NCBI GenBank assembly: GCA_032173965.1
Contig: CM063299.1
Span: forward strand, 2,849,501 to 2,913,500
Source: Sitta carolinensis
Taxonomy: Eukaryota; Chordata; Aves; Passeriformes; Sittidae
Reading direction: 5' to 3'
Length of the DNA: 64,000 nt
Positions 1 through 12,900 of the stretch are shown piece by piece (within the stretch, counting starts at the first letter, position 1; every line of letters starts with the position of its first letter). Below the pieces are notes generated by a model. The model did not search any database. It worked only from the letters and a program-made list of their open reading frames with translations, and was not told the DNA's origin. The position numbers and the translations under genes were made by a program.

Positions 1-187
1 TTGAAGTAATTACTATTTTGCAGTGCAGCACCTTTCTTCTCCTCTAATAATCTCCTTGATTTGTTTTCTCTTAATAAAAAGAGGACAAAAAGCTGCTGTG
101 CTTTCAGTGTACATTCATTCTCTGGGTTTAGACTCTGGAGCTGCTGATATTGCTGGTGCCTAAGTCTGGCTTTCTTCTTTATTACAG

Positions 188-278
188 CCACGAACAAAAG
201 AGATCCTGATTACAGCAAGAAATGAAAAGAAGGTGGAAGTCAGGGCTATGCAGCAGTTTGGTTCACGCCTGAGCCACG
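188..278 (+). other. Candidate internal exon of an unidentified plus-strand gene
   Basis: A pyrimidine-rich stretch ending in TTATTACAG precedes position 188, and a GT donor (GTAAAATA) follows 278. The 91 bases between are open in one frame, about 30 codons reading PRTKEILITARNEKK and then VEVRAMQQFGSRLSHG, starting in phase 0 and ending in phase 1. I do not recognise the peptide. It lies beyond the RAD51C stop and would be transcribed toward the RAD51C 3' end. It could be an exon of a convergent neighbour, part of a non-coding RNA, or chance. The support is splice signals plus an open frame only. Confidence 0.35.
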
Positions 279-627
279 GTAAAATATTCCCACTTACTGA
301 CACAGGAATATAAAATTATCGTGCTGGCTTAAATCCTTTGTCCTTTAGATACAGCCTTTCATCTCTGTTGTTGCCACTACAGGATAAATGAGAAGTTCAA
401 AGCAGAGCTTTGATTGTCCTTGACCAAGGACTTTGCAGCAGGTGAGGGCTAAAGCCCCACTCTGGTGTAGCACTGAAAGCTGCATTTCTCTTCCAGCATC
501 CACTGTCCTGCTCTGAGCCTGTGGTGAGCACAGTGCTGCATCCAACCTCCTTAAAATGCAGGTACACACAAAGCCAGATGACTGATCCACATGCCTGTCA
601 TTAAATGTGCTGTGCTAGAGGCTCTCA

Positions 628-759
628 TTTATTGTCTTCTCACCCACTGTGAAGAGATGGAGTTGTAACCCCCACATCCACCCCAAAAAAACCCCAAACA
701 TAAAAAAGCCCCAACCCCAAAGCTGAAGCCGCTTGTTATAGGAAACATAGATTTTTATT
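628..759 (-). terminator. Candidate RAD51C polyadenylation signals
   Basis: Two AATAAA hexamers lie on the minus strand downstream of the RAD51C stop codon, at 754-759 and 628-633, giving 3'UTRs of roughly 190 or 320 bases. Either could be used. This rests on the hexamer and its position only. Confidence 0.45.
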
Positions 760-925
760 ATAAAAGTACAATTATGCTGTACACAAAGGAATCCAGAGCC
801 ACAGAAATCTGCACGTTGCAGTCTTAATATTAAAATAAAGTCCTGAGCAGGAACTGAAGTTGAGAGTCTCAGCACATTCCCTGTGCCCCTGCTCTCCTGC
901 AGGTTTTTAGCATCCCACTCTGGCA

Positions 926-3900
926 TCACTGCTGCTTCTCCTCCCCTGGCCGGGGCCGTTTCCGAGGGTTCAGCCCAGTGCCCTCTGTGCTCTCAGTGAC
1001 AGCTGGAGGCTGCACATCTCGGAAGCCATGGGACTGGAAGATGGAAGGAAAACCATGTGCTAAGGCTCGTAGGGATAGAAAGCATGAGTAACCAGTTCCA
1101 GAAGATCAGAATGAGGGATGAGGCTGCCATTTATTGGGGATGAGCAGCCACAGAATGTTTATAGACTAGGTTAAGCTCAGCGCTGCAAACTTTACAACAC
1201 ATGTGCCAAGTAATGTCTGCTCATTTTGTTTAAAGATATTTTATTTTCACCAACCAGGCTATCACTTTCATTTTACTGTTTATCACCCCTATGGCTACGA
1301 AAAACTGCTTGTCTGTAAATTAACTTATGTTGCCTATTTAAATAAATCAAAAAACAAATCCATCAGCTCCCACAGAAGCAAGGAGATGACTGGATTAATT
1401 GCCTCAGTCATTTTCAGAAACAAAACTGTGAATTTCTACAACCTAGGATATTTTTGTTCCATGTACCTACTTAATGAACTGAAAACATCAATGAGACATT
1501 GTAAGAGAACAGCAGAGCTGAATCTGTCTCTAGACTGCAAAGACTGTTCCAGCATAGTAATTTATGGGACACAATGGGATGAAAACCTTTGACTGCCAAA
1601 AACTAAATGTAGAAGTGAAAACTACATGCTGCTACTCAGGAGAGTGCTTGAAGTGATCTATCTGGCCTAGTACCACTCATATTTTCTGTTGCTGTAGCTC
1701 GGAATTTAATTTTTATTCATTTTAAAAAATGAAAGATCTCAAAGTCAGTTAAACATGTCATGGATGCAGATGGAGATGATGAGATGTTGTGTGAAGCCTG
1801 CAACTCTCTGAATTGCCATCTCCAGACAAATGCTGTGCAGAGAGCACTGCTGACAGCTCAGTGAAGACTCTCAGAGCAGACTTAGTGAGGAAAAGGCATT
1901 AATCAGAACACAAAATTGCTCTGCTGATCCCAAATGCTCAGGTAGAGACAATGTGGGGCCGGAGCATTTCAGGAACTCTGCCATTTTGGGTTGGTGCAGG
2001 GTGAGGAAAGCAGGCAGAATTACCATCAGACATGGCTCTTCCCAAATGCCAGTGGGTCCCACACCAAGATCCATCCCAAACCCCAGCAAAATGTCCTGTT
2101 AAAGTCTCCCAAGCCTGTATTTCTATTTCTGAATGCCTCACCTCACCCAACCCGGGCTTTTTAAAGGAACAAACAGCAAGGGGTGCTACAAGGGCAGGAT
2201 CTGTGCAGCCCCTCTGCTATTTATAAGCAACTCAAGTGTTATTCTAAAGAGCATAATGGGGAATCTTCAAGTTTAATGTTTCACTGCATCTAATCTCTGC
2301 CATTTCCCTGAGGCACAAAGGTGGATCTGTAGCCAAGTATCCACTTAATCCAGAGTGCTGACTCCCAGTGAAAGCATTCCAAGGGTTATAAGGGCCAGAA
2401 CATAAAGCAGGCTGCCCAGGATGGTTGTTTTGCACTTGGTTACAGGCAGGCACCTTGAAAATACAAGAATTTTGTGTATATTTGTGAGGCTTGTAGTGGT
2501 TTTCAGATGGTGAGGATGTGGCTGCTGGAACCAAGGACAAAGCTCAGTTTTCTGTCATTCTGAATTGTTCCTTAATGGCCTCTGGATTTACACCCTCTGC
2601 AGCAAGACTGGCAGGGGTGGGTGTGTTTATTACCTGAGCAGTGCTCCCATTGCTGGCCTGGCAGACCCTCCACAGTTCAGGGAAACACAATTCCTACCCA
2701 GAATTTAGATCCTGGCTCTCTGTCTTTCACTATGAAATAATCAGGTCACATTCCTGGGAAATTCAGGTGAATCAGCTGAGCTACTTACTCCCTTGTGCAT
2801 AAATCAATTTCCATTTCTATACTCTGCATTTAAGAATGAATCCTTATCAGCCTGTGGAAGAAAGGATTTCATGGGAGAGGAGTTCCACAGCCCCCTCAGA
2901 GTGGTGAGTGACTCCAGTGTGCTGGAAAGGACAGGGATAAAAAAAACCCCAGAGCTCACTCATGAATTTACACATTTCATCAGCTCATGGGTACTGAGTG
3001 AGCAGCCACTTTGCCAATGGTACCAATGCACCTCTCAAGCACATTTCTGAGTCCTAAGGATTTTTAGAATATAACTTTCTTTTGTATGCTGGTTATACAC
3101 AAATCTGACTTGGAAGCATTAGACATGTATTGACATCTTTCAGTATAACTATGGAATGAGAAATGATAACAGCAGACTGAATTTCATGAAAGAAATGGGG
3201 ATAATACATTTTTTACTAAAAGAAATCATCTGCTGAAGCAAGGATTCATCAGGATTACAGGAAAAACACAGGGATAATCTTAAATTTTAACTAATCTTTG
3301 ATTAGGATTCACTCCAACTCCATTTCAAGATAGCATGCACTCACACAGAAGAGAGCATAGCTGTTTTACGGTGCTTATAAAACTAAAAAAAAAAGGCAAT
3401 TAAACTGTCTGAGATCAAACCCATCTGTTTGTCAGCTGGAGAAAAAAGGACTCACATCACATGATCCAAACAACCTTGGGATGGAGACCCACTTCCCCTT
3501 CCAGTCTTTACAAAAATATATTTGCAGTATTTCTTCTGTCCAGGTGAATACATTCAGGAGTGGGGGTGGGGAAAAAAAAATCTGATTTCTGTTTGAAAGT
3601 TTGAGGATCTCATCTGATGGCAGCATTAAAATCTGCAGAAAATGCTATGGCAACGTGTTTCCATGAGGACATGGAATTGTACCTATGGATCTGACATTTG
3701 AGGATGTGAGAGTTGAGTGGTGCTGTCTTTTTAAACCTAAATACAGCTTAGACAGCATCTCCTCTCATTAATATGTATCTAAGCACTCCACAATAGGAAA
3801 TAATCACAGGATTTAACTAGGGATGAAGGAGGAGCCATAAGCTGGAGGCTCCTTCTATGATAGGGACAGAAGAGAAAAATCTGTGTATATTGGCTGGGTG

Positions 3901-6900
3901 TAGGGTCAGTGTAGGATAAACACAATGTGGGTTACACCACACATAAAACACAGATGGGGAAATACCTATGGAACAAAGCACTGGGGAGGCCCCTGGAATA
4001 CCAGGTTTAATTCTGGTCATCCTCATCCTAAAAAAAGATGAATTCAGCTGGAGGAGATGCAAAGAGCCACCTGAGAAATCACACCCTACCTAAAACAGTT
4101 CAGGTCTCCCAAAGTGAAGGCTCAGATCATTCTTGGGAACTGCACTTAGGGCAAAAGTTAACATCAGGGGCAGATAAAACAAGCAGCACCAGCAGCAGAA
4201 CAGATAAACACAGGCTGCCTGAAAGTTTGATCTGGAAATTAAAAGTATTTTAACTTTGAGTTGACAAAATTCTGGGTCACTTTCCTAAAGAGAAAAAGAG
4301 CAAATTACCCCTAAGTCTGGGGATACCCCAGTATTACTGCTTCCCTTCAGAAGGCAGCTGAAAAGGAACACGAAGAAAGCAAAGCAAATCTGAGATTTGT
4401 GTGCAGATGCCTTCCCAGCTGCCTTTCCACCTGTGACTGCCCATGCCCAAGGAACACTCACTGTGATGTGAAAGGCCACGGTGCATTCCTTCTGACTCGG
4501 GGATTTGTACAGCGTGGCCAACCTGGGGAAACAAACCCCGGGTAGTTATGGTTAATTAACACAGGAATTAAAATTCCAAACAGCCCAGTGACCAGACCCG
4601 AGTTTTCCTACAGTACCAGTGGAATTCTTAGGGATGTATTTTCATATAGGTCATTCAAACTGTGGATTCCCATCCTTACATGACCTGTCAGCTCAAACAC
4701 AATCTAGACCTACTAAAAAGAGTGAATGATTAATTAGCCTTGTTTCATCACAGTATTTGATGACATTTTTGGAACAATATTCATCATGAATTAATTCCGA
4801 ATGTCACTTTCTTAAAATGCAAACAAAAAAGGTTTTGAGCACAACTCTTCCCTACTCCATTAATCACTTGTTCTTTGACCTCTCAAAGCTGGGAGAGACC
4901 TTCAAGAATTCCACTTCTTCTAGGGAGGCTTTTTCCAGAGATTTCACAAGCCTGTCAATATAACCCAGAGGCTGGAGATGTTCTATTTCTAAGCCTGCCC
5001 TTGCCACTGACACACAGCACAACCTTGAGAAAATAGTTTCCCTTTTATTTCTCCTCTGACACTTCCCTGATTTGCTGCATTTAGCCTCTAAGCACTACAC
5101 CTTGATTTGTGTTCTGCATAATATAGAGAGAAAACTGCAAAGCAGCTCAAAAGGAAAGGGGTTTTCAACCCTTGTCAGGGCTGCACCATGCCCACCTCCC
5201 CAAAACTCACTCTTACATAAGCCAATCCAGAAAAGTGTTCTGCTCTCTGCAGCAAGACACCCTGCCAAAAATCCTGTTAATTATTTTCGGGGGGTTTTTT
5301 CCTCCCTGAGGTGCCATTCTATTAGAGAGCACGTAATTACAGCCTGAGGAACACTGCCACTTCATGTTAGCTACACAGGGAATTCCTCAGAACACTCAAA
5401 TGCTGGGTTATACTTGACAAAATTGCCCAAATCTGGAGCTGCAGAAGCCAAGCTTTTCACAAGAGCTCAGCTGGAGCCTCTGACTCAACAGGATCTTTCC
5501 TCCCAGCAAAGAGAACCCTTAGAATTAAGCTCTGACATTTGCAGTAGTAGAGAGAAAGTAGGAGACAGGTATCAGAGTTGGCCAAAGCACATTCAAAAAA
5601 AGATTTAAAAAGGCAAATGGATCCTCAAATTATCTTTGTGCCTCAATAAACTGATAAAAACCCAACAAAAGCACAATGGATCATCAGCCATAGGCAGCCA
5701 GTGCAAAAATAAAGACAGCACTGAGCTATTTCTGCTTTTACAGTTGTATCCAGAATTGCTGTTTCTGCAGGTCCCAGTTAGCTGCAGATTTACATCAGTA
5801 AATAAATCAGGTTTGTCTCTCCTTGGCTTGTTTTCTGGAACTTCTATCTGCAGCTTTCCTAGCTCTGTTGCAGAAGAAAAAAAGTTTTTTTCATGTATAA
5901 AATTAACTTTTGTTCACTCTGCAATCATAATGTTGATGCAACTTGTCCTAAAAAGACTGTTAACTAATCAGTGATGTTAATTTAATTCCAAATTAAACAG
6001 CCTGCTGTAATCATCCTGCATTGCCTTCAAACTTAGAATTTAAAAACAAAACTCCCCAGAAAGTGTCACTGCATTTTTCTTTCGAATTCAACAAGCAAAA
6101 CTCTGCACAACAACATTCCAACAACATTTTTGCTCACTGTTTGCACAAGATTAGGGAATTTCAGCACAGCTCCTTAATCTCAAGGTGCTGCATGGTGATA
6201 TTATATACAGGACAAATTGAACTGGCCAGGAAAGAGAAATGACCTTGCAATATAAAGAGGGGGAAAAAGAACCAGGAAACAGAGGAGATCTCATTGCAAC
6301 AAACAACATTTCACAGTGGTTTTAGAAGGTTGAAGCCCTTTAAAGGGCTTTGAAAGTGGCTTTAAAGCCTTCTTTGGCTTTGGATTCACTGAAAATATTG
6401 AAGCAAAAAAATTCTTCTCAAAGAAATTATAGTGGCTACAACCAACCATGGAGGAGTGGGAGGTTCTTTATAATGAGACTGTTGAAATTGCACCTCTTCA
6501 GAGTGGGAAATAAAAATCACCTTGTAACCCACCAGCTCAATACTTGCACTGAGGCAAAAATTCACATTAAAATGAGAAGAGTTTTCTTATAAAAAAACCC
6601 CAACCCTATCTTGCAAAATTCAGATAGTAAAAGAAATTTTCTACTCAGCCACCAGATCCTCAATCCTTGTGTCTGAACAAGTGTCCTTAGGATGTTAACT
6701 TTTACAAACCGTGGCATCTTGTCAGGAAGAACCCAGCACGGTGGGAGGAGCAGCCTGACAGTTCAGCCCAGCCTGAAGGAGAAACTCCCTGAGCCTTGGC
6801 TGCCTGGCAAGTGGCACAGCAAGGCCAGGAGCCAAAATCAACCCCTGCTTGGCCCCCATGGGCCAAGTTTAAAAGATTCTCCAGTGCCATGCTTGTATTT

Positions 6901-9900
6901 AGATGGATTTCCCTCCCATTTTCCCTCACCTCTGACTGTTGTCCCAGTGGAAGATTAAACGGACGGTGGCAGCGTGGCCCCAGCTTTCTCCTGGGGAACA
7001 CAAAAGGACAGATCATTATCTTCTAAACTACCACCATCAGCAAGCTGAAATGAAATTAATCTTCAAACCCCCCCATGATTAAAACAGAATATGCCTTTCT
7101 TGCAGTGATGCATCACATCTTTTTTCATCCTTGCAAGGATTTCACAACAAATGCACCGAGACAAGGAGTCACCTCTGTAGTCCGTGTGTTTTACAGAAAT
7201 CCTGAGGCAATACTTCCATATTTGTAGACAAATTTTATGGATGCCTAATAAAGAACAGGTACTAGACAAGTCTTGAAAACAGAGGCAGCTTGAAGAAGAG
7301 ATTTGTCTAATTACCACTGAAGAAGTCTGGTGAGGAGGTCTAAATCCTCCTTCAGAACTGTGATATTCTGTCTCTCAGGCATAATTATGAGCAAACATCA
7401 GTCCCTTTGGGATACCAGCTTTGGGAGAAAGTCAATGATTATTAAAGTATTAAGGGCCCCTGAAGCAGTCTTCTTACCAAAATGCAAAATAACACAACTA
7501 AAAGCAAGGAGCAGGGAGGTGTGGTGGAAAGAGAGAAGGAAGTTTGGATTTTTATCCTGCTCCAGGAACTCAGTGCCATGGTTTCAGCTCACACCTGACC
7601 ACAAATCAATGTCCAGACATCTTTATTGGGTGCTTCTTCCTCTGTTTATCCCTGTCAGCAGTGCAAAGATGGATTGCATTTTAAACCAGTCAAGTCTCCC
7701 CTGTCCACCCCACCCTGGTCAGCCCCACACCCCCAGCCCCTCGTGCCCCCTGTGCTCAGGTATTTATTAGAGCACAGAGAAAGAAAAAAAAAAATCATCC
7801 CACTGTAATGAAGACCTAGACCCTCTGGGCATCTTGCCAGCCCTTGCTCCACTATATCTGAGTTGAGATTAAAGATTTTGGCTCTCAGAAATGGCTCTGA
7901 GGCAGAGATCAAAACACATTTTACAATGGCCACAAATTCCACACCAGCACATTTCCAACTGCATTGAATATGAGTGAAAAACGCTACTGTAAAATGAGAT
8001 ATTTCTGAGTTGAACTGCCTGTACATTAATATTTGACCTCCTTTCTAAATATATTTAGTAGAAATGTCTAGGAACACCCAGCTTAGCTATCACTAGTGGG
8101 AAAGAAAGCTGTCCCCTTCATAAAGCCTCTGACTTAATACCTTGCAGCATCTGTGCTTTTTTTTCTTTCTTTTTTTTTTTTTTCCTCATAATTAAGATCT
8201 TCCCTTCTGCTCAGGAGCTGAGTAAGAATTTAGTGATTAATGCTTTCATGAAAAAGCTGTTTCTCAGGCTTACCAATCAATGGGGGGGGGGGGAACCCCC
8301 AATTTAATGCATTTTCTTGGGGGTTTGCTGCTGACCCTTCCCTCAGCAGTTCCTTTGGCTACACCAAACCATGGTGGTGAAGGTTTTTTAGCTTTTCTGA
8401 TGAGACTTTTGAAACACCATCTCTTCAGAGCAGGGCATCAAAAACCACTCGGTTAAATATTTTCCCAACTGGTACCAAGCTGCATTTTTGGAAGAGTTCA
8501 CACTGCTCAGTTTAACAATAGTGTGGTCACACACACTGGGGAGAGGCACAGGCAGCTCCACAGGAGGTCATGTCAAATTAATTGTTTGTGAAAGAAAATA
8601 TGCACCAGGCAAGGCAGGATATCTGGGAATTATAAACTCCCCTGAATGTCTTCACATTCTTTACTGTCCCCATGACTCAATAAACACAACAGCTCCCAAA
8701 CAATGCTGGCCAGTGAAAAAAGACAGACTCTATTAGCTTTAATTGAGTTTCTAGCCAGAAAGGCTGCCAAAAATAATTCATCAGAGAGCAAGAGCAAAAC
8801 TGACAAAAAGGGTCAGATCCTGGGAGCTGGGTCTGCCTGCACAGCTCCAAACTCCACGTTCTTCACATTCCTGCAGGAGATGGGCTCTGTTTGTTCATTT
8901 TACCCTAGATCTCTGCCAAATGGTTTGGTGCCTGTACAGACTCTGGGAACATCTTTGCCTTTATACTGTCCCCTTCTCTCTCCTCTCCAGAGCAAGGGAA
9001 TCATTACTCAGCTCACAGAAACTGAAGAATTTGTGCCCTTTAAGTGAATCATAAAATAATGCAAAGCTACAGCCTGAAACAAGATTTAAATGCTGAACCT
9101 TTCCTTAATTTGTAGAAATCTCCACTTCAGAACTCTTTTATTTTCCCCTGTGACTGCAGCAGAAAGGTGTGGATGAGGTATCTGCTCATTACAGGGCAAA
9201 ATTGAGCAGCCTGGAAAAAAAAATCTTTAACCTGGTTCAGGACAGGCTGTGCCTGAGGATCCCACACAGAATTTCCCTCTAAATCATAACTGCAGAGAAT
9301 TCCAGTGACACAGCAAATATGAAATGCCTTTGCAAATAATTAATGGGACATTTTCAAGGGTAATGGGAAAATAAACAATTTAAACTGTTTGGGAGAGGCA
9401 GTGAATGGTTCATGGGGAATTTAGGAAATTGCAGCTTAGTTTGGGGTAGGCAACCATTAAGCTGGGTTCTTTTTTGAGTGATTTAACCTTCTCCTCAGCA
9501 CATCCCTGCTAGAGGTTTACTGCTCCCAGGTACATTTTTGGAATGATTTTTCTTTGTACATAAAGCCAAATGAAAGGAACTCATACATCAATTTTCAACT
9601 CAAAGCTAAACACTTACCTAAAGCAGGTACCAGTGTGGACTGGCTTTGTCCAATCCTTGTTGTCATCTGGTTTGTCAGAACTACCTGAAAGAGGAATCAG
9701 AAGCAAAGAAATGAGAAAATCTCCTGGAAATCAGCTTACTGGTGGGAGGGAGGAGAGGGAATTTTCAAAAAAGCTCTTACTGATGAAGCAGTAAAAAGCA
9801 GTTTTTACTCAGGCAAAACTCCAGCAACTGTGATGAGGAGAAACTGTAAAGGTGCCTCATCTTTTCAAAATAAGAGAACTATGCAAAACGTATTTTTGGT

Positions 9901-12900
9901 TTGAATGGGAGATTTCTTTCATTCAAGACTTTAAAGAAATCTCAGTTTCTCCTTCCCCAAGGGAGGCAAGCTCCACACAACTTATTTATGCCACATTTGT
10001 GGGATATTTATCCCATTTGTCCTAAATGCTGTTTGGATCTGTGTTCAGCTGCAGGTTGCTTGCACTGGCCCTCCACAAGGAGCCAGCTCTCAGTCCCTGG
10101 GGCAAAGGAACTTGGTGGTGCTGCTCACCACGTGCATTGGGCTGGTGATTAACTGCATTTCTGTGCCTTGTAGTCTAAAACTGCACCAGTGGGTACAACA
10201 CAAAGCAGAATGGAAGTGAACAGACAGAGTGGGGGCGTGTTTTCACAGCCCCAGTCACTTGTGGGAGGCTCACAGACAGTCTAGGTTAGATCTCTGGTAG
10301 AAGTGGGGGTGGGTGAGACAGAAAAGAGCCAGGAATATTAATGACAAAGTTCATTAAAAATGAAAAATTGTACCCATCTGAGACCCTAGAGAGTTCCATT
10401 GTTTGACATGCTTGGGGGATTCTTGCTGGAGCAGTTCAGTGTGTGAGAGCAAAGAGTTCCACTGAGCACACCCTGAAACATTCACACAGCTGAGAGCCCA
10501 GCACAGCTATTGCACATTTTGGAGAAGTAACTCATCCCAAGTGCATGGTAACAGCCCCAAATAGCCTCCTCATCTCCCTGCTGGAGAAGGGCTGGGCACC
10601 CCCACTGGAGTCCAGCTTTAGGAGCTGACTCCACACCATATTAGAGCATCCAGAGCTGCCTGACAAGCAATCCCTGGCATGCAGGCTGCATTTAGCCTGC
10701 TCACAGCTCATGCAACTAACTCAGACACCACTAACGAGAGGGCCAATCCAAGCAAAACCATTCCTGGAGCTCTGACTCCTTTAGCAAGAGCTTATTTAGC
10801 AACTTTGTACTAAACTGCTGCCTGCTTCAGGAGAAACGATTTAAATCTTTTATCCTTAGCCAAAGAAAAACATAATCCAGTGACAACAGCTGCTGTTCAA
10901 GGTCACCAGGTCCCAAACTGTGGGGGAAAGCACTCAGGAAACCTGAGGCTGTGCAGACCTTGGAACATCATCTCCCTGGTGCCCAGAGCAGCAGGAAGGA
11001 GCTCCACAGCTCATGTCAGGACACTTTGGGAATGCTGGGCTCTTCCCTTCCCACAGCTCCCAGAGGAAGCACAAGAGCAGCTTTATTTTTAGCAGCTGGG
11101 AACAAAAGCCAGCTGTGCCAGAGAGTTGTGGGTGACAAGGTCACGAGTCACCTGGACAATGTTCGAGATTTTGCACCATTTTGAGGGCGGGGGAAGCTCC
11201 AGTTCCTGAACAATAGTTCTCTGAGCTCAGAGACTTCCAAAACAACTTCTGGAACAGCTGCAGCTTCCCAGTGCCATCTGCTGGCTGCGGGTCTGCTGCC
11301 TCCAGACCAGCAGTGACGTAGAAACAATGCCCAGGAAGCAGGCTCTGGGTTTCCATGGATGCCAGCAGAGAAGGCCAATCCAGCAGATGAAGTGGTTTTC
11401 CTCCCTAGGAAGGCTAAACCCATAGTTTAGTGGAAAGTTGTGCTGGAATTGCTGAATGCTCCGAGGTATTTCTGTAGGTAAACTCACCAGAGGAGCACTC
11501 CTTGTCCAACCAAATCATTGGAGATGATGGCAAACAGCACTAGAAATGCCATGCTACCACTTAATTAAGATCCACAGGATGCTCTTGATGCAAATCTTTC
11601 TTACCTTGGCAAGTCTAGAAATCTCAGGTGTTTTGCCTTTAGGACCCCTCTATATTTACCAACTAAACCAGCAATGAATGCAGAGCGTATTACCACAGCT
11701 TCATTTTGTCTCTTTAGAGACAAGAGCAAATCACATTTCCGAAATTCTTTGTTAAAAAAAAAAAAAAAGCAGCATCTTGTGGGATTTAGGCCTGCCCTGC
11801 TCTTACAGCTGATTTGTGGTCGTTGGCTATGATGATGAGCTGCTGGGCCAGCCCGTTGAGCAGCCTCGTGCGCAGGGACAGATCCTCAAAGTCGTGGCGA
11901 AAGGGAAAGGCAATCCCATCAATCACCACCAGCCGGACCTAAAGGCAGCAGAAAAGATAAAAAACTGCCATTACCATCCCATAAAAAAATGACAAAAAGC
12001 AGCAAGGCCTGTTTTGAAGTGCACTGGAATGTTTTATTTCGTCCACGGATGTGCAGGCTGGCAAAGCAGGAGTTAAAGGCGTGCAGAGGAGAAGCTGGAG
12101 AAAATAATCATTAAACAGCTGAACTGTATTTCACTCAACTCTCCACAAACAGCAATTAATTCACCTTCTCCTCAAAAATTAAACCCAAATCAGAATCAGA
12201 ACTCAGGCTCTCTGGAGCCACCGCTGAGATAACTCAGCTGTTATCAGTGATCTGTCTTGGAAACACAGAGTTTAACAGATGCCTGAAGATATTCCAGGCA
12301 CACAGCACTGGAGCTGAGGATCTATCTTGCCTCAAGATGTTTGCTTTGCTGAATTATTTCTTTTGTAGCAATCATTAGCTGAAGTCAGAGCACGCTGCAG
12401 CTGCTGGCTCATCACCCTCAAGACACTGTATAAACATTAGTCTGGGATTTTGATTTATTCCAACTTCATTTGTTGTGGCTGTTTTGATGACCCAAGTCTG
12501 AAATACAGGAGGGAGATGGATGGTCTTACAGTGCCTGCATGTTCAGATATCACTCAAATCCTTGGTGTCTACAAGTTCTTGCATTACTGCACAAGATAAC
12601 AAAGGGAAACAACACAAAAATTCTGATTTTCTGCATTATTGATTTAACTCATTACTGGGAAGTCTCCTTATGACTGGAACACAAAACCCTGCACAGACAT
12701 CTCTGTGAAATGGTCCTGGGCCTCCAACTAAAAAAAAAACCCAAACTCTTAATTTGCAAAAGAAGATAAAGTAGTTGGGATTAAAAGAAGACATTAAGTT
12801 GTATTCTCATTTTCTCTCCTTCCTACAAATTCTTTTCCACGAGTCTGTACATCTTCCTCATGTATCATTTCTTTAAGAACAATGAGTTTAACAACATAAA

